From positions 157,001 through 221,000 of the forward strand of contig CAJNDS010002699.1 in NCBI GenBank assembly GCA_905221605.1: a DNA stretch of 64,000 nt. Direction: 5' to 3'. The notes beneath the pieces were generated by a model. The model searched no databases. It saw only the letters and a program-made list of their open reading frames with translations, and had not been told where the DNA came from. Positions 22,445 through 32,519 of the stretch are shown here, piece by piece. The position numbers and the translations under genes are program-made. Numbering within the stretch: position 1 is the stretch's first letter; each line of letters starts with the position of its first letter. This stretch comes from Symbiodinium natans. Its lineage: Eukaryota > Sar > Dinophyceae > Suessiales > Symbiodiniaceae.

Positions 22445-24265
22445 CGCTCCCAGCAGGTACGTGGACCAGGGCGGGGGCAAGAGGAAGGGCTCCTTTGCCA
22501 TGTACCTGGAGCCCTGGCATGCAGACGTCTTCGACTTCTTGGAGCTTCGGAAGAACCACGGCAAGGAGGAGCAGCGTGCTCGAGATCTCTTCTACGGGCT
22601 CTGGATCCCCGATCTCTTCATGAAGCGCGTGAAGGACAATCAAGACTGGACGCTGTTCTGCCCGAACGAGGCCTACGATGAGGAGACGGGCAAGGGGCTG
22701 ATGGATGTTTGGGGTGACAAGTTCGACGAGCTGTATGCTCGGCTGGAAACCCAAGGCAAGGGCCGCAAGACGGTGAAGGCGCAGCAGCTCTGGTTCCGAA
22801 TCCTCGAGTCCCAGATGGAGACTGGGACGCCTTACATGCTGTACAAGGACCATGCGAACCGCAAGTCCAACCAGCAGAACCTCGGCACGATCCACTGCTC
22901 CAACCTGTGTACAGAGATCATTGAGTACACCTCGAAGGATGAGGTGGCAGTGTGCAACCTTGCCTCCATCTCCTTGCCAGCCTTTGCCAGCGCCGAGGGC
23001 ACTTATGACTTCCAGCAGCTTTATGAGGTGACCAAGGTGGTGACGCGGAACCTGAACAAAGTCATCGACCGGAACTACTACCCGGTACCAGAAGCTCGCA
23101 AGTCCAATCTCCGCCATAGGCCCGTGGGCTTGGGAGTTCAGGGCCTGGCAGACGCCTTCCTGATCATGAAGCTTCCTTTCGAGGGCGAGGAGGCAAGGTG
23201 CCTGAACGAGGACATTTTCGAAACAATCTACTTTGCGGCCTGTGAGGCCTCCTGTGAACTTGTAGAGACCTGCGGCCCATATGAAACCTATGCAGGCAGC
23301 CCTGCGAGCAAAGGTCTCCTGCAGTACGATCTCTGGGACCGGGAGCCACGCAGCGGACGATGGGATTGGACTGGCCTGAAGGCACGTATTGCCCGATTCG
23401 GGCTGCGCAACTCCCTCCTTGTCGCGCCCATGCCAACGGCCAGCACAGCCCAGATCCTTGGCAACAACGAGTCCTTCGAACCCTACACTCAGAACCTCTA
23501 CGTGCGCCGAGTACTGTCAGGAGAGTTCGTGCAGGTGAACCGGCACTTGCTCAAGGACCTGATCCAGAGGGGCTTGTGGAATGAGGAGCTCCGCGTCCAG
23601 CTGATTGCCCACAATGGCAGTGTCCAGAAGATGGACCTACCGCAGGACCTGAAGGAGCTTTACAAGACCGTTTGGGAGATTAGGCAGAAGGTCGTCCTGG
23701 ACATGGCCGGCGACCGCGGCGCCTACATCGACCAGTCGCAATCGCTGAACATCCACATGACGGACGTGACTACTGCGAAGCTCTCCTCCATGCATTTCCA
23801 CGGCTGGCAGCTAGGCCACGGGTTGCCTTCAGCGTTGTTTATCCTATCCAAGTGTCTGGACCCCTTGAGCTTCACCCCTTTCACTTGCAGGCTTGAAGAC
23901 GGGCCTTTACTACCTCCGAACGAAGGCGGCGGCAGATGCCATCAAGTTCACCGTGGATGTCCAGAAGATCACCAAGACTGTCAGGCGCTGTGCCAAAAAA
24001 TCGCCTGACACGGCCGTTCAGTCGCTTAATCTGGCGAGGCCTGACAAATCCGTGGCCTCTGACTCAGATGCCTCGACAGCTGCTTCTGCGACGAAAGGCC
24101 TGGAGGCCTCGGCTCCTTGGCACAGGAAGCTGCATTCTACCACATTTGTGACAGCTTTCGAGGCTTTCGATGGGTTTCGTAATGTATAGATTCATCGCAT
24201 CTGAGGCAATCGAAGTGCTGAAGGCTGAAGGGCCAAAGTACAGCTGCGTGAACTGCAGCTCCTGA
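21030..24265 (+). CDS. RNR1: Ribonucleoside-diphosphate reductase large subunit, class I, five exons
   Basis: It reduces ribonucleoside diphosphates to deoxy forms for DNA synthesis, together with a small radical-bearing subunit. Exons read as 21030-21601, 21701-21985, 22457-23814, 23891-23984 and 24190-24265. These total 2385 nt, or 794 residues, close to the usual length of about 790. All phases agree. The N-terminus carries an ATP-cone ([21 protein letters not shown] region), the allosteric activity site. MSSCFLL supplies the first active-site Cys. SNLCTE supplies the Asn, radical Cys and Glu, and AVCNLAS supplies the second redox Cys. [17 protein letters not shown] is also intact. The last exon ends YSCVNCSS, giving the CxxC tail that passes electrons from glutaredoxin or thioredoxin. 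Introns 2, 3 and 4 start with GC and end with AG; intron 1 is GT-AG. Reading on without splicing from exon 4 would lose the tail. No in-frame breaks are seen, so the gene looks functional. Confidence 0.95.
22160..22445 (+). repeat. TGAG and GA microsatellites inside RNR intron 2
   Basis: About ten TGAG units (22166-22208) pass into some 25 GA units with one TC interruption (to about 22270), and a second GA run lies at 22407-22444. This run ends about 12 bp before the AG acceptor. It gives the intron a purine-rich 3' end where a pyrimidine tract would be expected. Confidence 0.9.
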
Positions 24266-25280
24266 GAGTGCCTGAGATGCGTGAGCCCAGCATTGCACCC
24301 AATTCGACCCAATGATGTCCTTGTCGATCCGTGCATGAACGTCTTCCCATGTCCGAAATCAGTGGCTGTTGTCAGGTTCACTTTTGCAACTGATCTGGAT
24401 CGTCGATGCTGCTGACGTCTCATGTTCGGTCGTTAATTCACCGGTACGCACAGCCGTGGGGTCGAGCTGTGCACAAAACAGGGGGCCAAACCACATCCTC
24501 CTGTGTTTCACCCGGGGCTCCCAACTAGGAGGAATTGCAGTGGACTTCCCGAGTCCGCTGGTTAAGGGGGTGCCTGCAGTGGCAGGTGTCGGAGATCTTG
24601 CATCTCCAGAGGAGCTGGGGCGTTCGAAAACATTGCGCTGGGCCCACCTGAAGCGGTGTTTTGAGCCCTTCTTGCCTTCATCCGTATTGTTAAAGATCAC
24701 CCATGCTAATTAGCAGTGAACACTTTTCTCTCACCCAGCCAATGATCTGTCAGCACCCCCCCGCCACCCAATTGGGGGGGAGTCGGGGGGGTCTTCAGGC
24801 CTTCAGCCCTAAAACCTTAGTCAAGTGCTAAGCGTATTCAGGTTTACAGCGTTTAACCTCCCCAGTGGTTCTTCGTGAGAAGGCCTTGTAAGCCTGGAAA
24901 TCAAAAGGCTCAACCAGGGGAGTTTTTCCAATATTTTCAAATTCTGTTTCCCCGCGTTTGGCAAGACTTTGACAACCCTATTTAAAGAATCTTCATCGCC
25001 AAGCCGTATTCACTGCACTTGTCAATTGCCCAGGTGCACTTCTTATTTGGATGCAAATCACGCTCTCGCCTAGATGCTGGCTCGGCTACAGGATTCGGGG
25101 CGTCCGTTTCATAGCAAAAATTTAGGTTTTCGGCGTTGCCGGACGTGCAAAACGACATTTTTGCCTAGGTCCCGTGCGTATTTTTCCAGGCGGGGAAAGG
25201 CGGACGAATGCGTTTTCCTGGCCCTCCCAACTGTTTCAGCAACAAAGGAAAACGCAGCTTTTTCAACCGGCTTTGGCCCG
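24266..25280. other. Downstream of RNR, no gene seen
   Basis: Nothing recognisable. C and G runs near 24757-24795 flank CCCAATTGGG and form a small inverted repeat. Confidence 0.5.
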
Positions 25281-25283
25281 GAA

Positions 25284-25370
25284 GGATTGTGCAATTACGG
25301 GGGGGGGGGGGTTATTCCGTTCTGGGATTTGAATGTGCAATTGCGGGGGGGGGGGGGGGGGGTTAATAAT
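25284..25370 (+). repeat. Two direct copies of TGTGCAATT(A/G)CGGG plus poly-G
   Basis: GTGCAATTACGGG with a G run of about 12 is followed roughly 50 bp later by GTGCAATTGCGGG with a G run of about 19. Each is followed by GGTTA. Confidence 0.8.
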
Positions 25371-27251
25371 GTGAGGTCAACATAATTCCTCCAACTCTCC
25401 GTCAATGAGTGTGGTGTGTTTCTAAGCGATCTGAATCGAATCAGGCTGCAGCTAGAGGATCTTCTGAAAAGCGGTGGCAAGAGGCAGGTCTGGGTATGGC
25501 AGCAGGAGGAATACTTGTGAGCAGGTTGCTGCAAATTCTGTGCCAAGTTCAGTTCGGTCTTTCGAGGTCCTTCAATGCAGATGCTGCCAGACTTCCTTGG
25601 TTTAATGATGCCGCGGCAGCATTCCAGCCTGTAGAGACATCTGAGAACGACAAGGAGCACGGTTCCTTGCAGAAGTGTCAGAAGCCCTCACAGCTCCAAG
25701 GGACACTGTCTAGGGTCCTTCTTAGTCTATAGGAACGTGGACCACTGTTGCCTTGTTGACTGACAGGAGAGCATCCACGTCGTTTGAGCGGCAGTGCCTC
25801 CTCCAGCTGTGCTCCATCCGGAGGATGACATAGCGAACGTGGCTGACGTAGCACCTGAGAGGAGGGAAAAAAGGGGCTCCCCGCTTTCACCCTGGCTCTG
25901 GTGCTGAGAATCTTAAGAGCGACTTGCATTTCGTGCTGCGGCGCTCAGGACCCCTTTCCGCTTCGCCAACTTGGATTATGCAACGAAGCTAATCCTAGGC
26001 CACCTGGGGTTCAAGCATAGCTCATGCCACACGGCATGAAACTGCATGAAACCGCAGGCAGTTCGCTGCTGTACTTCATGCTGATCGGGGCCACGGTAGC
26101 GTATAGCAGCATGGGCCAAATTTAGCGCTTGGCTAGGCGTGTCGTTCCTGTATGTTCCTGCATGTTCCTGCCATACTGCAAGGCACCCCCAAGAGAGCCT
26201 CCTTAAGCACCCACCGAGGCATGGTCATTGGGTTACCAAAGCCGCTGCCTGCGGATGGGCCTCTTGGACTCTTCTTGCGTGTGCTGCGAATGATTAGAGT
26301 CCTCGGTAGGGCACTATACAGACAGCTCCTGCATAAGACGGGCATGATGATGGCGCTTCACAGGTTTTTCGAGGGAGCCGACAGAATCATCATGTGCACC
26401 TCGGCGGTGGCTATCAGCATTTCCTTTTCCTAAGTAGACAAGCGATGGACCGCGATGGAGCTTTGTTAGTGTGTGGCGGGGTGCTGCAGAAAGCCTTCTG
26501 ATCTTGGCATGCGGCCTGTTGTGTTGTGAAACGGAGCGTTCGAATAGTTTGCTCCGTGTCGCCGAGTCTGAACTGAGGCGTTACCTCGGTCTTAGTGGCC
26601 GGCACCACGCTCGTTGTTACAAACGCAGCTCGGCGGGATAGATAAGTCGGATGGCCTGAGCCTGCATCCATGCCATAACATACCCACGTTCCACGACAAG
26701 GTCCTGCGGCGCAGCCCCTTCCACACTTCAAAAAGCCCAGGCATTGGTGTGGATTGTTCTGGGGTCCCTCATCCGACCGGCGGACCTTATCCCTTACGCC
26801 ATCATGCTTGCAGCAGTTGCGGGCCTCAGTCGCCGGGCAAATCGTGAAGGTTGCGTTGATTTTCACTTGAGGTGGTCACGATGGGGCACAGCATGCTCTC
26901 CAAGTTCCGGGGTATGAAGATCCTCGGCAACAGCACTCGCCAGAGATCAGCCTAATCGTGTTGTATGAGTGCCAGCTATACCGACATTTGTTCTGTAGGC
27001 AGGACAGCTCTTAGTCTTACACCATCCTATGCCCGAGGAAGTACTGCGAATCGAAGATGACCACCTTGCTCGATGCGGCAAGGGTCCCAAGGGTCCCAAG
27101 GGTGGTGTGTCCGGGGTTCTGTGGGTCTCCGAGGAGCACTCCTTGGGGGCCCCCAATGGAGCCACAGCTGTGTGGATTATGAAACGCTTGTGCCCGCTTA
27201 ACGGCTCCAAAGCTGCTTGAAAAAGGCCGCTCGTAGTGTGAAGGTGTTCAG
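25371..27251. other. No firm gene
   Basis: The plus frame 27029-27218 (ending GATAVWIMKRL and a short tail) is protein-like and faintly reminiscent of a glycolipid-transfer-protein helix, but too weak to call. Nothing else is recognised. Confidence 0.35.
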
Positions 27252-27281
27252 ATGCCGTCGGGCGAGAACAGATTTCATGCT

Positions 27282-27286
27282 GATTT
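27282..27286. other. Left target-site duplication GATTT
   Basis: GATTT lies directly before the left inverted repeat and is found again directly after the right one at 37645-37649. Confidence 0.65.
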
Positions 27287-27457
27287 AGTTTGTGGATACC
27301 GTTTCCATTTATTTTCTAACCATGCCCACCCCCCTGTGCCCCCGAAGACCCAAAACCATAACAACCTATGCCTCAACCCTAAACTCACCGAAAAGACCCA
27401 TAGTAAGACCCACCTGAAGAACCCATACTATGGAACTACCCACAACCCCATAGAAAA
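27287..27457 (+). repeat. Left terminal inverted repeat
   Basis: It shares with the reverse complement of the right end the run GTGGATACC, a TTCTAACCATGCCCACCC block, a CCCCGAAGACCCAAAACC block and an ATAACAACCTAT block, with scattered substitutions. Similarity fades near the CATAGAAAAA block at about 27450. Confidence 0.75.
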
Positions 27458-27641
27458 ATCCCAACCTCAACATCATACACCAACACCCCCATAGAAAAAC
27501 TCATATTCCCCAACCCATATTCCCTAACCCTTGATAATGGAAATGTTATTCTCTAATAAAATAACAATAAGGTAGTAATGAGAAACAAGAATAATATTAT
27601 TTCAGCAAAATAATATTATTATTATTATTATTATTGGTTTA

Positions 27642-27966
27642 TTATTCAGGCTTGACTAGTTCGCTGTATTCTTCTTCAATGTCCTGAATACTTTTATTCA
27701 ACCACTTGACTCCATTCTTTGGTTTCACATCTAAATATTTAGTGTCTGTGATTCCCCTATAATTATTGACACAGTATTTCAAAATGTTCAATTAGATCCG
27801 AATATTGTTTTATTAGCTTTTTATCTTCTGAGATTTTGTCTTCTAAAAGACATATATCGCGCCTAACATTCAAGACATCTTCTTGATCAAAAACACTTTC
27901 ATAAACTTTAAGCAACTTACATATCTCCTTAATTTCATTCAAGAAATCTATTTCATTTAATTTCAT
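27642..27966 (-). pseudogene. Small AT-rich coiled-coil ORF, apparently frame-shifted
   Basis: The first part (27763-27966) encodes 67 residues rich in Lys, Glu, Asp, Leu and Ile, likely a helical coiled coil. Near 27765 the frame closes, but a neighbouring frame continues with protein-like sequence (GITDTKYLDVKPKNGVKW...EEEYSELVKPE) to a TAA at 27642-27644. One indel would join them. No family is recognised. It belongs to the AT-rich set of minus-strand ORFs of the TIR element. Confidence 0.45.
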
Positions 27967-28089
27967 TTCATATATCTTCTTGGTATACCTCGCTTGTATT
28001 TTATGTGTTTAGATCTGTATAATCCATTTTCCTCTGAATATTTTAAGGGGCTGCGCCCATGGGCGGGCAGCGCACGCAGAAGCCTGGGG

Positions 28090-28262
28090 CGAGCAGTTTC
28101 TAAGCATGTTGAGGCCCCGAAACTCCCTTAAAATCTCTAAGCGTTAAGTTTCTAAGCATTTTCAGGCCCCTAAACTCCCTTCAAATCTCTAAGCGTTTGA
28201 GGCTCCTAGACTCCCTTAACGTTTCTAAGCACTTTATAAGGCCCCTAAACTCCCTTTTTCCT
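28090..28262 (+). repeat. Imperfect tandem repeat, AGGCCCCTAAACTCCCTT units
   Basis: At least four units of AGGCCCC(T/G)AAACTCCCTT plus AAATCTCTAAGCGTT follow each other with a period of roughly 45-60 bp. They lie just inside the left edge of the GC-rich core. Confidence 0.75.
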
Positions 28263-28299
28263 AGCCCCGGGCTTAGACACGTCGCTTATGCCCGCCCTT

Positions 28300-28430
28300 T
28301 GGGGGGCATCATGCTCCTGATGCGCCCCCGGGGTCCCGCCCCGGGAGCCGCTGATGCTCCTGATGCGCGCCTGGGGGTCCCGGGCTGGACCCGCTGATGC
28401 TCATGATGCGCGCCCTCTGGGGGCCTCCGT
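28300..28430 (+). repeat. Three imperfect copies of GATGCTCCTGATGCGCG
   Basis: Units of about 45-50 bp, each with GATGCTC(C/A)TGATGCGC and a GGGTCCCG-type palindrome, occur three times in a row. Confidence 0.7.
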
Positions 28431-28683
28431 GGCGACGCAAAAAACCACGAAAAAAAAACCGTTCACCGGCGGCACGCGGGGGTCGGCGGCACTGGCGTCC
28501 GGCCTAATTCTGCTTCGCAGAAGGCCAGAGGCCAGCAAGGCTATTCCCGGGACGACCCGGGCTAAAAGGTCCGCATTTGCTCGGTCCTTTGGGGACCTCG
28601 CGCTGCCCGATTTAATGGCTACCGCCAGTGCCGCCGACCCCCTCCAAGGGGGGCCAAGGCACTGTGGGCTCCGGCCGCGGATT

Positions 28684-28706
28684 ATGTATATATATATATA
28701 TAGATG
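28684..28706. repeat. TA microsatellite
   Basis: About nine TA units follow a GGCCGCGGAT block. A comparable TA tract follows GGTCGGCGGAT at 35528-35557, near the other edge of the GC-rich core. Confidence 0.85.
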
Positions 28707-28869
28707 ATGGCAGCGTGGCCAGAAAATCACAGAGTCCATGGGGTGGGCGAAGTGTGACATCACCGAGACATTGCTGCAAGAATTTCTTAAATTTAGTGAA
28801 GTTCTCTGTCTGTCTGTGTGTGTGTGGGCCAGTGCCATAGCTGGCTGCTGGTGTTGCCGTAATGTTTGA

Positions 28870-31800
28870 GTGACTCGTGCTGTTGTTTGTTGGTGGTTCC
28901 TCCATATGCTGACCTTTTGTGTAGCCGCGTGGCTACTGCGCAGACGTCGCCGCCCGCGCTGCCCGACCTTTGGCCACTGCCCGGTGCCGCGGTACCAGCA
29001 AGAATGCCAGGAGGAGAACTCCAAACTATGCATGGTGTATTTTCGGGCGTGGACGGGCATGCCCCAGCATGCAGACCGCGACGTGCCTCATATAGCCGAC
29101 TTGCAGGGCAGCTACCTCGCGTGGGAGACGGCATTTCGGGCCTGGCTACAAGAGCTTCCGTGTCAGGAAACGAAACAGCACGTTGGGAATTTCCTGTCCG
29201 TCTACCGCGTGCGCTCTCTCGCTGCGGACGCCGAGAACAGTGACAACGACGGCGCAGACACGAGTGCCGTGCGCGTGACTGCGGACAATCTGGCTACGAG
29301 CCTGACCACGCGCAAAACAGAAAAAAACGGGGTAGAGGCGCCGGACGCAGAATACGCAGACTTGGAGCAGACGTGGCGAGCGGAACAAACAAACGAAGGG
29401 AAGCCGGGCCGAGCGCTGGCCGCAGAGAACACGCTGGATGTGCGTGAACTGGTGAAAGAAGCATGGAAAGCGCCGCAGGGCGGCGCAGAGGCAGAGGATG
29501 CCGTTGCAGAGGAAGCGCTGGAGCGCGAACCGACTGTACGCACGCGTGGCATCCGTGCCACCGTGCGTGCTGTCCACGAGTGGGTGACGGAGTTGCGCAC
29601 TCGCGTCGATGAGAAGGGCAGACCTATCTGCAACAGAGCGCAGCACGCTTTCATTGAGCGGGTGGCGCGTCGAGTTGTGGAAGAGATGCAAACAGGCGAG
29701 GCACAGGGTGGCGCGCGTTCGGGCCTGCCGGACGCCATGCGCTGGGTGCTGCATGGCGGGCCTGGCACCGGCAAAACACACGCGGTCAAACTTCTGCGCA
29801 AGGAGCTATTCGAAGACATCCTGGGCTGGAGCCAAGGCCCAGTTTGCGGCGCTGCAGGCGGTAACAGCCGAGATGGTCGATGGGGACACGCTGCACCGTG
29901 CCTTCGGGTTGAGCTGGGGCCAGAACGCCGCAGACACGACGCCGCTAACGAAAGGACTGCAGCAAGCGCAGCGCATGCTCCAGCTGCGCTGGCTTATAAT
30001 AGACGAAATAAGCATGGTGAGTGTGGAACTCCTGGCAAAGCTAGAGCAGGCGTGTCGGCGGGTGATCCGGAATGGCAGCCCGTTCAAGCGCGATGCAGCC
30101 AACGTCGACAAGCCCTTCGGAGGCTTGAACGTTCTTGTCGTCGGGGATTTGTGGCAGCTGGAGCCTCCCAAAGGGCATTTCATCGCCGATTTGCCGCACG
30201 AGTGGCTGGGCAGTGCAGGCGCCCGGCAGCGGCCCCTCCTGGCGCAGGGGCAGGAGTTGATGTGGGGGCCGCCGGAGCTGGCTTTCCAGGGTTGCACGGA
30301 GCTGGAGGAATGCGAGCGCACCAAAGATGAATGGCTCAAAGAGTTGCAGGACGAATTCCGCTTCGGTCAGCTCAGTGCCGACAACCATGCTTTCTTGCAC
30401 GGAAGACCAACGCGCGTGCCAGGCAGCTGGCTGCGCGGGCGAGCCGGGTGCGGACAAGCAAAGTGTCAATGCCTCGGCGCGCAGCAAGTAACGCCGGAGA
30501 CCATCCTAGCAGAGGAATGCGCAAGGTGCTGCGCCGAGCGTGCTTCGCGCCGATTAGTAGCCGAATCGTCGCACGATCCCAGATTCTTGGGTCGCTTCGT
30601 CCTCGCGCCCTCCATCTTCGCCACGAACGTACGGAAATGCCACACGAACAAAATCCGCGCCGAGGCTTTCGCGCGTCGCACGAAACGGCATTTGCACTAC
30701 GTCGTGGCCCAGGATTGCGCTTGTGCGGCCGTCGTGCGCGAGAAACCGGACCTGGCCGAGCAGAAACTGCTCTGGCTGCAACGCCATGACCGGGAGTGCG
30801 GCGAGCTGTGTGGCATGCTGCCGCTGTGCGACGGCATGCCGGTGCTTTTGACGGACCACCTCAACCGTGCGCGCGGGCTCCTGAAAGGACGGCGGGGCTT
30901 CGTCACGGGTTGGCGCCACGCGACTGATGGCGCTGAACCGGCGGGGCCCGGCTGCACGGTCTGGAACCAGCTGCCCGAAGTAGTTTACGTGCGCTTCCCC
31001 GGCGCGAAGTGGCGCATTACGGGGCTGGCCACGGGCGTGTATCCCGTTGTGCCAAAGCGTGCGACGTGGCATCTGGATGCCGGCCGAAAATCGCCGATGC
31101 TAGCAGTCCGTCGACGGCAACTTCCCCTAATACCAGCTTTCGCTATGACGGCGCATCAAGCGCAAGGACAGACGCTGGAGGAAGGCATCGTCGCAGATCT
31201 GTGTTATGGCGCGTACAGCAACGTCTTGGCCGCCTACGTTGCCTTGACGCGGGTCACGAGCCGGGAAGGCATTCTCATTCTGCGGCCCTTCGATGCGGCT
31301 CCATTCCAGCAAGGCGACACCAGCTTCCGAGCGTTGTTGATGCAGCACTTGCGCACGCATGACGTCAACTGGGATGCCATCGTGCAGAGGTACGTGCGTG
31401 TCAAGACCTGCAGCGAGTGCCGAACAGAGCGGCTGAAGTCAGCGTTTACGCAGGGACAATGGAAGCAGCCGGACGGAGCAGCAATCTGCAAAGAGTGCAC
31501 AAAGTCATACCGCGAACGCGGCACGCCGTATCGCTGTAAGCGCTGCAAGCGATGGCAAGCCCCAGAGGCGTTTCCGGGCAAAATCAGCAATTATTTGATC
31601 TGGCAAAGCACTTGCCTCATGTGCCTGGAGAAGCGGCAATGTGGAACTTGTGCGCGCTGGTTTCCGCAGGCGGCCTTCACGCCCAATGGCTGGCGCCAGA
31701 AGCGGGACCGGACGTGTAACGTCTGCCGCCAGCGGGATATCGGCTTGCGCGCGCGCCGCCGGCTGCGCAACCGTCAAGAGACGGTGCGCGCGGCAGACCG

Positions 31801-32515
31801 CCGCAGGAAGCGGCAGCAGATTCTAGAGGAGGTGCGGGCCGAAATCCAACAACGGCAAAAGCAAGAAAGCGGCACCTGCACGCACACCAGCGCCAAAGCT
31901 GTGGCGACAGTAGTTAAAGACGGCTGTGTCTACTTCACGTATGAGTGCCCACAATGCAAGGCCAAGGTCGAATCAACCGTGCGAGACGGACGCATCGACA
32001 ATCGACGGAAATGCGGCCACAGGTTCACTGTCGCTGCAAGCAAAGTCGTCGCGGCGCAGTCGGCAACTACGCGCTATGTGTACGACTGCCCACAGTGCAA
32101 GGCAAAGGTTGAGTCAACCACGCGAGACGGACGCGTCAACAATCCACGGAAATGCGGACACCAGTTTCTGGTCGCCGCAGGCAAGATCGTCGCGACCGGG
32201 TCGGCGACAGCACGCTTCGCGTACGAGTGCCCACAGTGCAAGGCAAAGGTCGAATCAACCGTGCGAGACGGACGCATCGACAATCGACGGAAGTGCGGAC
32301 ACATGTTCACTGTGGCTGCAGGCGAAGTCGCCGCGGCGCCGTCGGCAACTGCACGCTATTTGTACAACTGCCCACAGTGCAAGGCCAAGGTCGAATCAGC
32401 CGTGCGAGACGGACGCATCGACAACCGACGGAAATGCGGACACAGGTTTGCTGTCGCCGCAGGAAAAGTCGTCGCGACCGGGTCAGGCGACGTCGTCGCG
32501 GAGCAGTCGGCCTAG
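28870..32515 (+). pseudogene. PIF1-type SF1 helicase of Helitron-like lineage with zinc-binding C-terminus, one frameshift
   Basis: The chain would be about 1215 residues if one shift is allowed. The N-terminal part (HCPVPRYQ..., YFRAWTG, ETKQHVGNFLSVYRVR) resembles the stretch that precedes the helicase domain in Helitron-like proteins of dinoflagellates. No Rep/HUH domain is found upstream, so the N-terminus is probably cut. Walker A GGPGTGKT lies at 29755-29778. The frame shifts by +1 near 29828, just after ELFEDILGW. It continues with Walker B LIIDEIS (about 29991-30011), VVGDLWQLEPP (about 30137), a TAHQAQGQT block (about 31150) and YVALTRVTS (about 31230). After the helicase come paired CxxC fingers (31405-31735), Stc1-like in spacing, then four zinc-ribbon-like repeats. 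The shift could be inactivating, a sequencing error, or programmed; apart from it the frame is intact over 3.6 kb. Confidence 0.75.
31893..32510 (+). repeat. Four in-frame 141-bp repeats encoding zinc-ribbon-like modules
   Basis: Modules of 47 residues start their aromatic-x-CPQCKAKVES block at 31940, 32081, 32222 and 32363, exactly 141 bp apart. Each has CPQC, then a basic stretch and (R/P)RKCGH, giving a CxxC...CxH metal site. Spacing is exact, so the repeats expanded without loss of frame. Confidence 0.9.
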
Positions 32516-32519
32516 CGCC

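Noticed and set aside
27029-27218. Possible glycolipid-transfer-protein exon
   Set aside because: A W-x-x-K-R-L helix alone is too weak; no second conserved block of the family is present.
28870-32515. Calling the 10 kb element a Helitron because of the helicase
   Set aside because: Helitrons lack inverted ends and target duplications and carry a Rep domain; here there are inverted ends and a duplication, and no Rep is seen. Only the helicase itself looks Helitron-like.
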